NCBI GenBank assembly: GCA_002812745.2
Contig: NCSJ02000067.1
Coordinates: 62,001-126,000, forward strand
Reading direction: 5' to 3'
DNA from: Scytalidium lignicola
Taxonomy: Eukaryota > Ascomycota > Leotiomycetes
DNA: 64,000 nt
Position numbers and translations under genes: made by a program. A model generated the notes under the pieces. It was not told the origin of the DNA. It searched no databases and saw only the letters and a list, made by a program, of their open reading frames with translations. Positions 1 through 12,317 of this stretch are shown here, piece after piece (positions within the stretch are counted from its first letter, which is position 1; every line of letters starts with the position of its first letter).

Positions 1-190
1 GAAAATGTCACTCTAAAAGGGTATACTTAAAAGAATCATACAAGTGCGAGTTCTCGACTCTGGTAGTGATGGGAAAAGCTGGTATTATCCACTATGATAT
101 CTCATCGCGCAACTTTTTGCTTGAATAGAACCTTGATCTAAAGATTGCAGATTTTGGGGTGAGGGGCATCTTTCATTGGCTCTCTACCTT
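1..190 (+). pseudogene. protein kinase catalytic-core fragment
   Basis: In the frame of the ATG at 69 the translation contains the catalytic loop IIHYDISSRNFLL (the HRDxxxxN motif with R replaced by Y), then an in-frame TAG, then LKIADFG, the DFG magnesium-binding motif. Spacing of the two motifs fits a Ser/Thr protein kinase. Reading continues upstream without a stop to about position 15, so the N-lobe may lie outside the window. No kinase C-lobe was recognised after about 190. The in-frame stop between the two motifs and the loss of downstream homology make this a relic. It resembles the small stand-alone fungal kinases with short catalytic domains, but family placement is inference. Confidence 0.6.
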
Positions 191-2376
191 CTGGGTGATT
201 TTTGACAAGTTTAGTGTATCCACATACTTCTCACAGCCATCGATTATCAAATCTCTCCGGCCATTACATACGATACGGGGCACTTGGCGTTGGTAATTAG
301 TTGCAACATATGTAGCCTGCGCATTTTGAATAATCTTAGTTGCCTATTAGCTCCACCTGGGATAATGAGCGAGATAACTCTCGGTTATCAATACTCACAT
401 GCTTGTTTAATCAAACATGAGGGCGGCAGTGTTGTACAGATGCGGAATCGGGGTGTAGTCTTAAAAATCGTAATCTTCTGCATACTCCACTTGGAGTCAC
501 CAGTCAGAAGCCCGCTCCGCACAAGATAGGAGAAGCCGCCATGAACAAGAACTATTTTGGACTCTGTTGATGGCTGTGAGCTAATGAATGTCACTGTATG
601 ATCGGCTCTTCGTATGATATCACTGATGCCACCGCGGGGTTGTTGAGCCTCAGGCAGCTTTGGAGGGGATCGCGAGTACCTCCGTACACCAAGCATTAAT
701 TGTTGAAAGATCTGTTATTAAAATAGGTACACCAAAAATACTTAGATTAATAGCATATATGCAGTCGTTTGAGGTGAAATTTTTGTCTTGGCAACTACCT
801 ACGAATACTACAAAAGAACACAGTAATGTGATCAGCACTGTCAAGAGTTAAGTCAGAATGGTGTAAATATTAGTCCTCTCGAGGAATTATAGTTAAAGCT
901 CTCATAATTTGCACTTAAAATTTGCAGATTGACATGCGAAGGATAATTAATTAAAGTCAGAACTTGAATCTTCCTCTCACAATATCTCAAAACCAATAGT
1001 ACCATTAATATTTACTTGTGTTAACACGTCTACTGTTACATAGTCATGAAAAGCCACTCTTGGCCCATCAGGACACCGCATCTCTACTATAAACCCAGTT
1101 TCCGAAATCGTAGTTAAATCATCATATGTCTAGGCAATAATAGTATCAAAATATAAATACAATGAGTCTGGATACTAAAAGAATGCATACAGTCTTCTTA
1201 GACAAGAACTAAGATTATAACTGCAACGAGCAGTTTCAACCTCTTCATCACATTCTGTCATATATAGCAGTTAATAATTCGAGATAATAACCAAGAGATA
1301 GAGAAAGACACGGTGGGTGATAAAATATACATTTCGTTATATTTAGATAGAGAAAAAAGCTAGGTCAGGAGTTAGTGTGTGAGTATCTACCTTATATTAG
1401 GATGGCAAATTATAGAAGGCTGACACCTGAGCCGGAGCTTGCTATGTTAAAAACAGGGTATTGTACAATATGGAGGAAGTGGATCCGTACCAGCTTAGCC
1501 TTAAGCGCAAACAACTAGGTATATCAAAGCGGTTGTTATTGCATGCCAGCTTCTAGGCATTATAATCATAATCAATGTGAACAGCTTCTGTCCTTTTTTC
1601 TGCAAACTGTGCCGATTCTATTTTAGTCTTATCTTAAGTTGCTGAGGTGGCGAGGGTTATCTATTTCCCGTAGGAGCGAGCGTTACCATGGGAGAGTAGA
1701 TCGTTGTTGCTGGTGTAAAATGAGATGAAGAAAGCCAGCAGGCTATCCTCTGCGTAAAGCTTGCGTCTGGGGGGTTAATAGGATCGATAGATTAATTACG
1801 GCAGGGATTTGAGAATTAGATAATCTGCATGAAAAAGATGCCAGGTCCACAGAAAATCGCCCGCCCCCTATCTGGGCAGTCAAGTAAGGACACGGTGTGT
1901 ACGTTCGTTACGCACAAGCCGTTTTCAAATAACTCACAGCAACATCCCTCATTATTTGTGAGCTATATCTACGAATTCAGCCGTGCCAGCGTCGAGGACG
2001 TTACCGGAGATTCGTGCTAAGTTGTGCTTATTCCCGGTAGCTCTGAATCATCGGCGTCCCAGGGGGAAGCTAGAATGGACTCTAGCGTATCTAGCACCCA
2101 GACACACTCCACAAGTGGACTGCGAGATTATATCCGGATGATGGATGCGGTTGTATGATGATAGCCTCACATACCACTTCGAAAGATTTTGCTTCATTCC
2201 TATATTTTTCTCATGCTTGGAGGGAGTATAGGTATTGAATGTAATCGTGAGTTTTTCTAGTAAACATAAACTATTCCATGAATCTTGCGTTTGTATTCTA
2301 TCTCAAGAAGACACTGCAAGTCTATACCGAAAGATCAAGATTGATGCAGTAATTAATTACAGCAAAATCAGCAAAG
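191..2376. other. no gene recognised
   Basis: No convincing exon was found. The open frames here are short, overlap on both strands and show no family motif. A purine-poor stretch near 300-700 and AT-rich DNA near 850-1400 may be decayed mobile DNA, but no terminal repeats were seen. The last part (about 2100-2376) probably holds the 3' untranslated region of the monooxygenase gene on the minus strand. Confidence 0.4.
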
Positions 2377-3981
2377 TCACAATTTCTCGCTCAATTTCAA
2401 TGGCTCCTGTGCCGACTCTAAGTGTTTAGACTTTTGCAAGAACCAACCCATGTACTTTTCTTGCATCGCTGGCGTCACCTTTGAATCGGGATGCGCTGGT
2501 TCGTCGCCGCGATTGAGGTACTTGGACAATGCACTTTCAGCGTGAATATCAACGTCGTAGCCGTAAACGTCAAGCACTGTCTGTGGATCGCCATAAAGAT
2601 TGCTGCTACGTATAAAGTGCTTTCCCTCGAGTTCGGGGGCCATAGCTTCATCTCTTGCGCGCTGCTCTGGACCATCGGGCAACTGCCAGATGGCACCGTT
2701 GATAAACGAGACCTGTTGCTTGTGATACGCCTTTGGCATACGTTCTTCCTCGTAAATTTGGACTGCCTCAGATACCTGCATCTTCCCTTCAACAACTTTG
2801 GCGATGCATCTTGCAAGAAAGGCACCATCCTCCATCGACGTAGCAGCTCCTTGGGCCATGTGATTCACCATGGAGTGTGCAGCATCTCCCATGAGGACAA
2901 CATTCTTCCTTGGAGACGACCACGATTTCAGTGGGCCGGTCACCATCAGTGGCCAGCGTGACTAAGGAAATCAGGATTGTCAGCGTTTGTCATCTCCATA
3001 TTCACAAGTAGGGATGACAGCTCACCGTGTGGGGAATCATGTCGACAACACGCTTAATGCGTGGATCGAAGTCTTTGTACTCGTTTCGCAACTCTTCAAT
3101 CGGAACAGTAAGTTCTGTCGCACGTAGCTTCTCTCGACGATGATGTGACAGCACGAGATTGAGAAGGCTGCCTCCGTTAATGGGATATGTAATAATGTAG
3201 GCGTTCTCTGCCATCCATACTTCCATAGTCATTTTTTCGAAGAGATCCTTCATGAGAGGGTCTTCTCGGACTTGTGAGTATGGCACGATGGCGCGGTAAG
3301 CACAGTTCGTAGTTGGCGGTTCTGGGGAGACTTCTGGGAAGAGGATCTTCCTTGTCACGCTTTTGATGCCGTCAGCGCCCACGAGGAGGTCAAACGTGTG
3401 CTGCTGTCCCCGATATGTTTCGGCTGTCACTTTGTTTGACGTTTCGTATTGAATACTAGTAACTGCCGAGTCGATAAAAATCTCTGCACCAAGTTGCTTC
3501 GCCACTACAGCCAGACCTTCGTGAAGGTGAGCGCGGTGAACAAGCCACCATGGTCGGTTTAAAGAGCTTTCCAAGGTTTTGATCTTCGTATATCCCACGG
3601 GAGTTCCGTCCTTCCTGCGCATATTCAGTTCCTCAAACTGCACGAGGTTATCACCGATAATCTTGTCGACTCCCCATCTTTGAAGGAGGACGGAGACATT
3701 TGGCGTCATCTGAATTCCTGCACCAATCTATAATAATTCAGCAGGCAACAAGAAGCAGTTTCACAGCCAAGGAGTTAGAAGATGGGGATACCGACTTCAC
3801 CTAGTTCCTCTGCTGCTTCAAGAACCGTTACTCTGGCCCCGGCATTTCTCAACGCAATAGCTGCAGCAAGACCGCCAATACCAGCCCCCACGATGCCGAC
3901 ATGAAGGTTACGATGTCGAGGTGCCTACTGAAGTTAAGTATGTTTCAAAATGAAGCGTTGATATTGAGAGATTCTAACCAT
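2377..3981 (-). CDS. FAD-dependent monooxygenase, salicylate hydroxylase type
   Basis: Group A flavoprotein monooxygenase that would use FAD and NAD(P)H to hydroxylate an aromatic or related ring in the cytosol. Four exons: 3979-3981 (only the ATG), 3796-3924, 3026-3727 and 2377-2961, giving 472 aa. The N-terminus has the Rossmann motif GAGIGGLAAAIALRNAG; the middle has the DG motif GADGIKS; the C-terminal half has GDAAH followed by the MAQGAA segment that closes the FAD site. Introns are 54, 68 and 64 bp. The donor at 3795 (GTCGGT) is weak but gives the family-typical join E-IGAGIQMTPN. It is divergent from the hydrolase at 4381 and shares its promoter. The exact substrate cannot be read from sequence; salicylate or a 6-hydroxynicotinate-like ring are examples only. 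Confidence 0.9.
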
Positions 3982-4380
3982 CTTAAAATTTCACAACGTA
4001 GATTTTACTTGTGAGTAATAACTTGTAGCAAGTTTCTGCGTTTTACTTCTTAGATAAGACCAATCCTTTGTCAGTGGCGGAAGATTCGCTCATACACGTG
4101 TAATTATATTTCGAGCAGATGCAACGTCAGTCACGTGTCGGGGAGTTAGGAATCAGTAGGTGACATGAAGGGCTGGGGTCTGGATAAGACCCTGCGATTG
4201 GCAAAATCACAGGATTGGCGGCATTACTTCTAGTCGATTTAAAAGTATTATGATGTCAAACATACTTCTCCCATCCTCAAATCGTCAAAACGATGATTAA
4301 ATTGATATTCGCCAAAATAAGGCTTTCAGAATAAGAGGTTTTTCAGCGTTCTATATTGTCTCATCATTATCTATTGCAAT
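3982..4380. promoter_or_regulatory. shared divergent promoter of monooxygenase and hydrolase
   Basis: The 399 bp between two divergent start codons must carry both promoters. Two CACGTG hexamers stand at 4095-4100 and 4132-4137, the first inside the longer palindrome ACACGTGT. CACGTG is the core site of fungal bHLH and some bZIP factors. A CGGGGAG stretch follows at about 4139, which could fit a Zn2Cys6 half site. Binding by the regulator encoded at 6048 is only inferred from proximity. Confidence 0.5.
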
Positions 4381-5456
4381 ATGTCATCACCAGCAAAGAC
4401 TATCTTTGTACCTCACTTGGGAGGCATTGAGGTTGGCTACCGATTGTCAGCAGCCAGTCCAGACCTCTCAAAGCCCACACTCGTTCTGTTCAACCCGTTC
4501 ACAGCAACAACAGACTACTATCTGCCGGAATTTGAGAACAACACCCTCACAGCGGCGATGAATCTTTTGGCCATTGAGCCTCTTGGACATGGACAAANCT
4601 CGTGCTAAAAAGTCAGACACATTCACGTACTGGGACACTGCCCTTATGAGTCTGCAACTCCTAGAGGCTCTGGGAATCGAGCAGGCCTTCGCCTCTGGAA
4701 CATCGCAGGGCGGTTGGATTGCTGCCAGAATGGCCCTCCTGGCACCACAGAGAGTATGGATGAGCTTTTGAAATTACACATTGAAATTACACACCTACTA
4801 ACACCTGTTGTGTAGATCCAGGGAATAGTCCTCATTGGTACATCCATGGACTACGAGTCTTCGAGGACCCGTGACCTTGGTTGCTGGGATGGCGTCGCGG
4901 CTTGCTCTGGTCTCATTACTCTTCACGGGGACCTTACTCCCGCTCACGACTTCGAACCTGGCGATGCTTATTATGACTTTCTCATGGAAATTGGGTTTGG
5001 CAAGAATGTGAAGAAGGAGACGCGGGATTACTGGGCTACGGTCATCAGAGATAATTACCACGGTGATGAGGGGAAGAAGAGAATCTGCATGGCAGCTGTG
5101 AACCTTACCAGTCGAGACGGGCTACATGAGAGACTGCCTGGCATCAGGTGTCCGGTGCTATGGTTACAGGTATGAACAGTTTCTCTGAATACGAACCCCA
5201 ACGTTTTCCTTGGCGTTTTGCTTTAAATGACACGACCAGTACTAATGTGGGACTATTTTAGGGTACGGCCGATGTAGTATTTAGTATCAAAAACGCCGAG
5301 GAAGAGATCAAGCTTTTCAAGAATTCTGCCCAGGCTAGGTTGATACCTTTGGAAGGGGGTGTACATTTCCTGAGCTCAACACATGCCCGGGAGATGCATC
5401 AAGAGATACTAAGTTTTGTGCATAGGTGGACAGCAGATGGGCGGGCAGCACTTTGA
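4381..5456 (+). CDS. alpha/beta hydrolase
   Basis: Serine hydrolase of the alpha/beta fold, similar in layout to enol-lactonases and small esterases. Exons 4381-4753, 4816-5169 and 5262-5456; 306 aa if the N at 4598 is treated as an inserted base. With the N kept, the frame runs into TAA a few codons later; with it removed the frame continues from the HGQ segment to the nucleophile elbow GTSQGG (Ser in GxSxG). The acid and histidine are expected in exon 3 (GTADVVFS and GGVHFLS). No signal peptide is seen, so it is probably cytosolic. It is divergent from the monooxygenase and upstream of the regulator, so it probably acts on the hydroxylated or ring-opened product. The substrate is unknown. 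Confidence 0.85.
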
Positions 5457-6047
5457 AGAGAGGATTGTTGCGAGGTCAAAGATTATGCCTTGAACGTTTC
5501 GATGTACAGTCTGTATGGAAATCTTTATCACGGTCAGAGAGTTGTTTATGGCCGAGCAATACTCCGCGCATACTCCGCAATCTTTCCCATTCTACTCCCC
5601 ACATTTAACACCGAACTAGATATCAGGGTTACTGTATCCCCGCTTCAGAGATGAAGAACAAGACATACCGGTACTGCTCGCCCCGCTCTCCATGGAAATG
5701 TTTTGCTCCGACTAATTACAGTACGTGTAGCAAAANGCCCCAGTCTCGGCTCGCTGCAATATAAACTGCTTATTTCCGTGAACTAGATTTTACTGGTGGG
5801 AATAAGCCCTGGCCAAGTGTGACAACATTGGTCACTCCAACATCTTTACAAAACAGGCAGGATACGACAGGCTGAAGGTCTCCACAACACAATAATACAG
5901 TATAATAATGTCTCCTTTTCCTTTTTATAACCCCGCTTGCCATCACTTGCCGACGGGAGAGAAGCCGAAGGTCTACGCCACTTCCCCCAGTTTGTACCGC
6001 TTTGTTTTCTCCGTGTGCTCCCCGTCCTGTCGTGGTTCAGTATCCTC
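5457..6047. other. intergenic region upstream of the Zn2Cys6 gene
   Basis: It holds the 3' end of the hydrolase transcript and the promoter and leader of the regulator gene. An N at 5736 again follows an A run. The frame upstream of the chosen start at 6048 is open back to 5937, so a longer N-terminus is possible, but that extension has no recognisable domain. Confidence 0.4.
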
Positions 6048-8968
6048 ATGAGTGCCACAGTGCAGGAACCGAGGCCTGAATTCATACGGGATTTCGATTC
6101 TTCGCAGAAGTACACCACCGGAAATTCTCCCGTACCCCGAGGCAAGAGGCGAAGAGTGGCCGTGGCATGTAGCAACTGTCGACACCGCAAGTCGCGTGTA
6201 AGTCAGCCTCTAGTCATGGCCACGACAATGAGGAGAAGAGGGAGTTTGACATGTCCTTGCAACCAATAGTGCGATGGGGGTCGGCCAACATGTTCATTGT
6301 GCAAAGAGTTGGGATGTGACTGTTTATATGAGCAGACCGGGACGACCTCAAGCCTGACAATTAGCAGAAAGTATGTTTGGAAAAGGCCCCAAAACACTTG
6401 AATACCCACTCTAGTCTGACCATTCAATCCAGCTACATCTCTCAGCTCGAGCACCGACTCAAGGCTATTGAGGAAAGACTGAAGCGGTTGGAAGTGCCGC
6501 AAAACGAGGCTCGTCCCGACACCTCTCACTCCATACATTTTGATACCGGGTCGTATCCAGACAATGAAGCCCCTGCCGCTGAAGAAAGCAGCGTCGCCTC
6601 AAGCATCCCTTTCCACTCTGCTACTGGGAACACTGAGATTGGCGAAATTGACACTACCGAAGATGCGATTGATGGGATGGGAACAATCAAATTCACCGGT
6701 GAAGAAGATTGCGGTTATTTCGGTAACTCCTTTCATAATTTCCATGATTACCTGTCTATAGGTCAAGCCCCTGGATTTTGCTGACGATCCTTAGGTCCGT
6801 CGTCCAACATTGCGTTCATAGGTCATATTTCCTTTGCCATGGCTCGAGGCAATGCGTCTAGTCCCATTGTCCCATCATCAAATCGCACACGCGTGGGGAC
6901 TAGATTAATGAGCGTGTCTCGTTCACATCATGCGTCCGAAGAATTCAATGGGAGCGATCTAGAACGCTCGCATGGTGGCGTTAATATTTACACGCTTCCT
7001 TCCGAGTCTCGCGCCTGGAGTCTCATCAATAAATACTTTCTCAAAACTGGACAATTGTTACCATTCATTCATGAACAGAGTTTCTGTGAAACTTACCTTC
7101 AGATGAAGAGAGATAATTTCACCATGGTTCGGAGAACTTGGCTTGGACTCCTCAACATAATTTTTGCGATGGCCACAACTGTGTCTATCGAAGGAGATAT
7201 ATCTTCGGAGACAAGGATTGCAGAGTCAGATATGTATTATCAAAGAGCTAATAGCCTCTGTGACAAGGAGTCAAGGCGAAATATCAGTGTTGAATTAGGT
7301 GTGTAGAAATCCCTCCACATGCAACGTGTGTTATGGTTCCGTTTGCATAGTCAGCTCCTATACATGTGATGTTCTGACTCAGTTATCTTCAGTCCAGTAT
7401 TTGCTTATTTTAGGGCAATATCTTCAAGGGACACAAAAGTCTGTACAAGCGTGGACGGTTCATGGGTTGGCAATCACGGCTGCTTTTCAGCTGGGCCTCC
7501 ATTCTCCACGCGCAAATCAAGACTTCTCTCCTTTAGAGTACGAGATTCGAAAACGAGTCTGGTTTGGCTGCATTCTCTTAGATCGGTAAGCTCCACCAGT
7601 TCCACAAGCTATTCGAAAAGTCCCGCTGATGATTTATTCATTCGAAGGACTCTGAGCATGACGTTTGGCCGCCCAGCAATAATCGCAGAGACTTATGTCA
7701 AAATGGATCTTCCCGATACACTAATGCAGATCTTGGGAAATACACCACAGAGCGAGCCCAGCCCTCAAATGGACGGCCAATTCTATGCTGCGACCATGTA
7801 AGACCTGTCATTCTTATCTCCTGCTAAAAATTGTGTTGATAAGGACCCGAATAGAAAATTGTACAGCGTGATGTATAAAATCATCGATTCGTGCTACGGA
7901 CAAAATCTTGGAGTTCAAGATTCTCCTACGGATATGGAGGCAGTCTCGATGGTTCTTGCGGGGGAACGTCAACTTGAGGAGTGGGAGAAGCAGCTATCAC
8001 CTCTTTTCGGCCTCCGTATAACCAAAGCACCCTTTAACGTTCAGGACCTTAACAAAATAAACTTAGACAGCCTGATTATCGAGAGATTTAACTGCGTACT
8101 ATCGCTTCGGTTCCATAATCTCCGTGTCTTGCTTCATCGCCAATTCCTTGAAAAGCTTTTGGATGCTTGTAGCGGAAATGACAGTAACACCCAAAGTATG
8201 GAGACGAGAATTTTACAGCAATTGGGAACAAATAGCGTCCAAACCTGCGTTGAATCTGCAATGGTTATTATTTCCATTGTCCACACCGTGGTTATGTCCA
8301 CCGGATGGTATCGCGGCCTGCTAGGTGCATGGAACTTCTCTCTTTTCTACAGTAAGGATTTTTGTCCCTCAATCTTTATGGTTTTCTCCAGTTAGTTCAC
8401 GAAGCTGAGGAGAAAAAAAGCATTCAACGCCGGACTCGTCATCTTCGGGGCCCTAGTTGTGGCCCCCAAAGACAGCAATCTAACTTCCCAGTGGGGCTTT
8501 GTCGAACAGTGTCGACCGTACTTCGGCATGGCGATCGAAGCGTTACAAAATCTTGACCGTGGAAATCGAGTCATTGAACGTTGTGCTGAATATCTCTCGC
8601 AACTATCTTCAGCTCTTATGGGCCCAAGTGAGTTTATATTTTACCCTTTCTGCTCAAGATGAGCTACTTGACGGACCATCCCATGTTTCCCCACCCCTTG
8701 TCGAAGCAGTTGTTAATTATCTATAGCCTGCCCGTCTGACATGGCATTAAGTTACGGCTTCCTAGATAACAACCATAACGCTTCCCATGGTAACTCTACA
8801 AACGTACTCCACCAGATGCAGACACCGAAGCAAGTACCTGTGGAGTCCGATCTCAGCGAGTTCATGATAGATACTGATATGGATCTCGTTGGAAAATACT
8901 TTGATGTTAATCGACAATATAGAGATAGTCACGAGATTGGAGGAGACCAAATACGGGCGCGAAAGTAG
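6048..8968 (+). CDS. Zn2Cys6 transcription factor with fungal_trans domain
   Basis: Nuclear binuclear zinc cluster activator or repressor, 777 aa in nine exons: 6048-6197, 6270-6370, 6433-6722, 6795-7298, 7393-7585, 7648-7797, 7855-8351, 8421-8627 and 8727-8968. All phases agree. The cluster CSNCRHRKSR / CDGGRPTCSLCKELGCDC (residues 41-68, split by intron 1) has Cx2Cx6Cx6Cx2Cx6C spacing. A short coiled coil follows (YISQLEHRLKAIEERLKRLE). The middle-homology region starts at FGPSSNIAFIGHISFA and includes LLDRTLSMTFGRPA. Exon 3 could instead start at 6415; 6433 gives the more usual linker. Placed just downstream of the monooxygenase/hydrolase pair, it is the likely pathway regulator. Target genes are inference. 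Confidence 0.9.
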
Positions 8969-9442
8969 TGCTGTGCTTTCGAGATCTCGAATACGAAAAG
9001 AATAAAGAGGATTGAAATGGAAAGAAATTATATATATAGTCGATATCAGCTAAATTCTGGGCAAAGGATGGAGTTAATGAGACGCCTTTTAAGTCTAGAT
9101 CATATACAGGTAATATTAAGGTTCAGAAGAGTTGGAAAACGGAAGTAAATTTATTTCAATAACAGGAGAGGGCCTACTACTAGCTAGGTAGAAAGACACT
9201 AGCATTTATCATAATACAACCATTTGCATCAGATCATGCGATAAGGTATAGTCCAGTCCTCCACCGCACAGTGGAGACTTTGTAGATCACAGTTCTGTCT
9301 TGTCTAAGTGCAGAGAGATGATGGTTGGAATCTGGAATGGATAAGCCAAACTCAAATATACATACTCTGTCCGTATACATAATAAATATAAAAAAGATTA
9401 TTTAGTATTAAGCTTTATCTTCCCACCTTTTACCCGATACCA
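8969..9442. other. convergent intergenic region
   Basis: This separates the 3' ends of the zinc cluster gene and the phosphatase gene, which converge here. It is moderately AT-rich and contains no recognisable exon, RNA gene or repeat. Polyadenylation signals for both genes are expected inside it. Confidence 0.4.
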
Positions 9443-10940
9443 TTAATTGCTTTTCGTAACCGTATCGCTGATTATCTCATAGCACTCCTTCGGATCTTCA
9501 AAAACATGCCAGACAGACGAAGGAACTCCTTTGAACGCAGTCTCAAACCGTGCTGGCTCGTTCTTCTCTTCAATTCCTACAGCTGCTATGTCTGTCACTT
9601 TACGAATAAGAATAAGGTGGATCCATCCTGGATACTTGCGGTAGCTACAAATTCAAGATTAGTCATATTGTAGAAAATACTTAAAAGGATCGTCGATGCC
9701 ATGTAAGGACCGGACTCACATTTCACCATAAGCCTCAGGATCAGACTGTGTAGAATCGCCAATGCAAATCATCTTTCGCTGTGGCAGCCATGAGTTGATC
9801 TTAATCATACGCTCAACCTTATACTTTTGCGTCCCAAGGGTAAGATTAGATAGCAGGCCAGAGAGATTTCTCCAGCTCGCATCTCGAAGAATCATCGTGC
9901 CTTGAGGGTAATACTTGTCCCGGAAATCACGCAAGAATGAATATAAATTATAAGGTGAAGCTGAGAGGTAAAAGAAAGGCGCCGAGGTGGTGATGAGTTT
10001 TTGCATATAGGCGTATAACTCGGGCATGCCGGGGATAGGTTGTGGTTCTGAAACGAAAGTTGATTTTAGGATTCCTATTGGATCACTGGTTTGTGTGATC
10101 TTAATGCTGTCATCGATGTCTATGCACTATTGGTCAGTTTCTGATTTTAAAATATAAACGATTTGAGTTTTCTATCTGCGTACCTGAGATTACGCCCCAC
10201 CCGGTCGGCTCTGCAAATACAGTCTTCATCTGTAATATCCCGTTCGTTCCTTTAGGAACAACTGCTGTGCTGGTAATAACGTCGCCATCACTATGTCGTG
10301 GTAGAGCCTCGGTATCACTGCTAATCGCGTTGGAGCCTCCAGGTCCCAATTTCAACTTCACCTCTTTGCCGAAGTCTACCACTGCTACTCTCCCTGGCAA
10401 TATGGATTGCATGAACGGCATAACTCTCTCCCGGATCGTTTCTTCTTGGGCATCTCCTTTACCAAGCCCAACTTTCTCAGCAATGTCTGCCACCACAGTG
10501 CTCACTTGTAGCCCGGTGGTCTGGTCAAACACAGCAGCTACAAACTCGGCATGCCATTTGCCCGAATTGTTTCGATATGCGGTATTATCAAGAAGCCACA
10601 GAGTGTCATTTGCACTTATGGTATGTGAAAATGGATTCTTCCTTCCAAGACCAGACAGAATTCTATCAGTCAGAGTAGGACGATCATCTGGCGCCGGACT
10701 CCTCCTGGTGTTCGGCAATTTGGATTCCGTCTCATGGAAGCCTCGCTCCTTGCGCGTTCGTCCTTCGAACCCGTGGGCATGATAATTGTGAATTGTCGTC
10801 TCCACGGTGTCAAGGATTGCTTCGCCCTCGTGATACAGGTGTTTGACTTCTGACATGACTAATGCGTTGTTGCACAGACTGCAACTTACAGTTACTCTGA
10901 ATATCGATGTGGGGTGAATTAACGACTCCAAATAGTCCAC
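9443..10940 (-). CDS. App1-type phosphatidate phosphatase (DUF2183)
   Basis: Magnesium-dependent phosphatase of the haloacid dehalogenase superfamily. Yeast App1 converts phosphatidate to diacylglycerol at actin patches and endocytic sites. Exons 10184-10940, 9720-10119 and 9443-9644 give 452 aa. The catalytic DxDxS/T motif is DIDDSIK at the start of exon 2; a conserved YLSASPYNLYSFLRDF segment and the later IGDSTQSDPEAYGE motif follow, all diagnostic of this family. The acceptor that yields S-DIDDSIK is at 10120-10121. The start at 10940 is the first ATG of the open frame; the Met at 10856 is an alternative and would remove a short leader. It is shorter than yeast App1, as usual for mould paralogues. 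It has no clear link to the neighbours. Confidence 0.88.
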
Positions 10941-11790
10941 TCGTCAACTGAAGAGCATAGGTTTTAAATATTGAAGTTGCAAGAGCTTGGCTGAGCTTGC
11001 TTTGCCTTCACTTGGCCCTCAATGGACGTGAGATGTACGTAAGATCAGCAGCGGCGAAACTATTGATTGTCGCTGCGAGGGAGGTACTTGGCTTATAATA
11101 TGCGAGAGCCAGCTGACATGGTGGTTGAAGGCGTTAGGTCAGGTCAGTGCCAACAGCCTAAACCCAAACAGCACGATTGTTTATCTTATGGCTGAGGTTT
11201 CAGCTCTGTACCAACACGAATTTGGGACAATGTATCAGAATGTGGCTTGCACAAATGCACAGCCTTGTGTCCTGTACAACAATGGTCTCAGCACATGTTA
11301 TCATAGATCACCAAATAGAAATACAGCATGTGATTCCTTGTCTTATGCGATTCCTCAACAAAAATAGGGCTAAGTTCACGTGTACTGAAACCCCCTGGTC
11401 ATTTAGAAATTTGCCATGCCAATTATGCTACCTCGCTTAATGAATCATTGGCAGAGCTGACATTTCTCTTACCACTCGTTGTGTGGGCAATCAAAGTGGC
11501 ATATTTCGAGTCTCATTATTCTTCAAATTAGTACTTTCTTCCATTGTGCAAATTGTGAGTCTTTAATAAAGTATATGCTATTTATCAGGGGAGCAGCCCA
11601 AAGAAATGGTCACATACCACTAACTTATTAAAATTGTATATTAACCAAAATCTCAAGATCTTTCATTCTGTGATATTGTACTTTTTTTTTAGTAAACGAT
11701 TCAAGCTATATTGCGGAGGTTCTAGGCATTTAATTTAGAGAAAATATCCCCTCAGAGCCCAGGTCGCTTAAGCTTCTCAGGCCAAAGTTA
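10941..11790. other. no gene recognised
   Basis: Upstream of the phosphatase gene: its promoter lies in the first few hundred bases. Two overlapping short open frames at 11125-11440 carry no family motif and were not accepted. The DNA grows AT-rich towards the MITE at 11791. Confidence 0.4.
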
Positions 11791-12174
11791 TATATGTTCC
11801 AGGCCATACGCCAACCAGGCCCTCTTTTACCAATCTTCCTCAACATTTTTGTTTATAAAAGTTCTAATATTATGATTTCATTGAATTCTAGAGACTATAA
11901 GCTTCAAAATGATATAAATAAACATATAATTGTAATAATATTTGAAGTTAACTGTGTACGTTTAATCTCTAACTACTGCTATATTTAAAATTATGTACGA
12001 AATACATAATTTTATATCATTTTGAAACTAATAATCTGTAGAATTTGATAGAATTATAATGTTTTAAATAAAATGTTAGTATAATCCTTAAAACGTAATA
12101 AATAAGGGCCTGGTTGGCGTATGGCTTAGTCAGTTTCCCAACGGCTGGAGTTGGCGTATGGCCTGGAACATATA
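11791..12174. mobile_element. foldback MITE, copy 1
   Basis: A 25-bp perfect terminal inverted repeat runs from 11791-11815 (TATATGTTCCAGGCCATACG...) to 12150-12174. The interior is also self-complementary: TTCAAAATGATATAAA near 11903 faces TTTATATCATTTTGAA near 12011, and GGCCTGGTTGGCGTATGG near 12107 gives an extra inner arm. The element is 384 bp, has no coding capacity and is bounded by TA, consistent with TA-specific Tc1/mariner/pogo-type mobilisation. It is related to the element at 32227-32633 through the same ends (TATGTTC...GAACATA) and the same core palindrome. It lies about 140 bp upstream of a decayed Tc1-like transposase. Confidence 0.8.
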
Positions 12175-12317
12175 CAAGGATGTTGTCCACTTAAAATCCT
12201 TCATTCTCTTAAAACGGAGATAATTGTAAGGCAGCGATGCTAAAAGTAGTTCAAAATAGCATAGAGGGGATACCCCTTTTGCTAACATTATCCCTTCGCC
12301 TAGCAAGCCATCGCTAA

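Noticed and set aside
11125..11440. Two overlapping open frames of 80-87 codons
   Set aside because: No splice partners, no family motif, and no composition difference from the intergenic surroundings.
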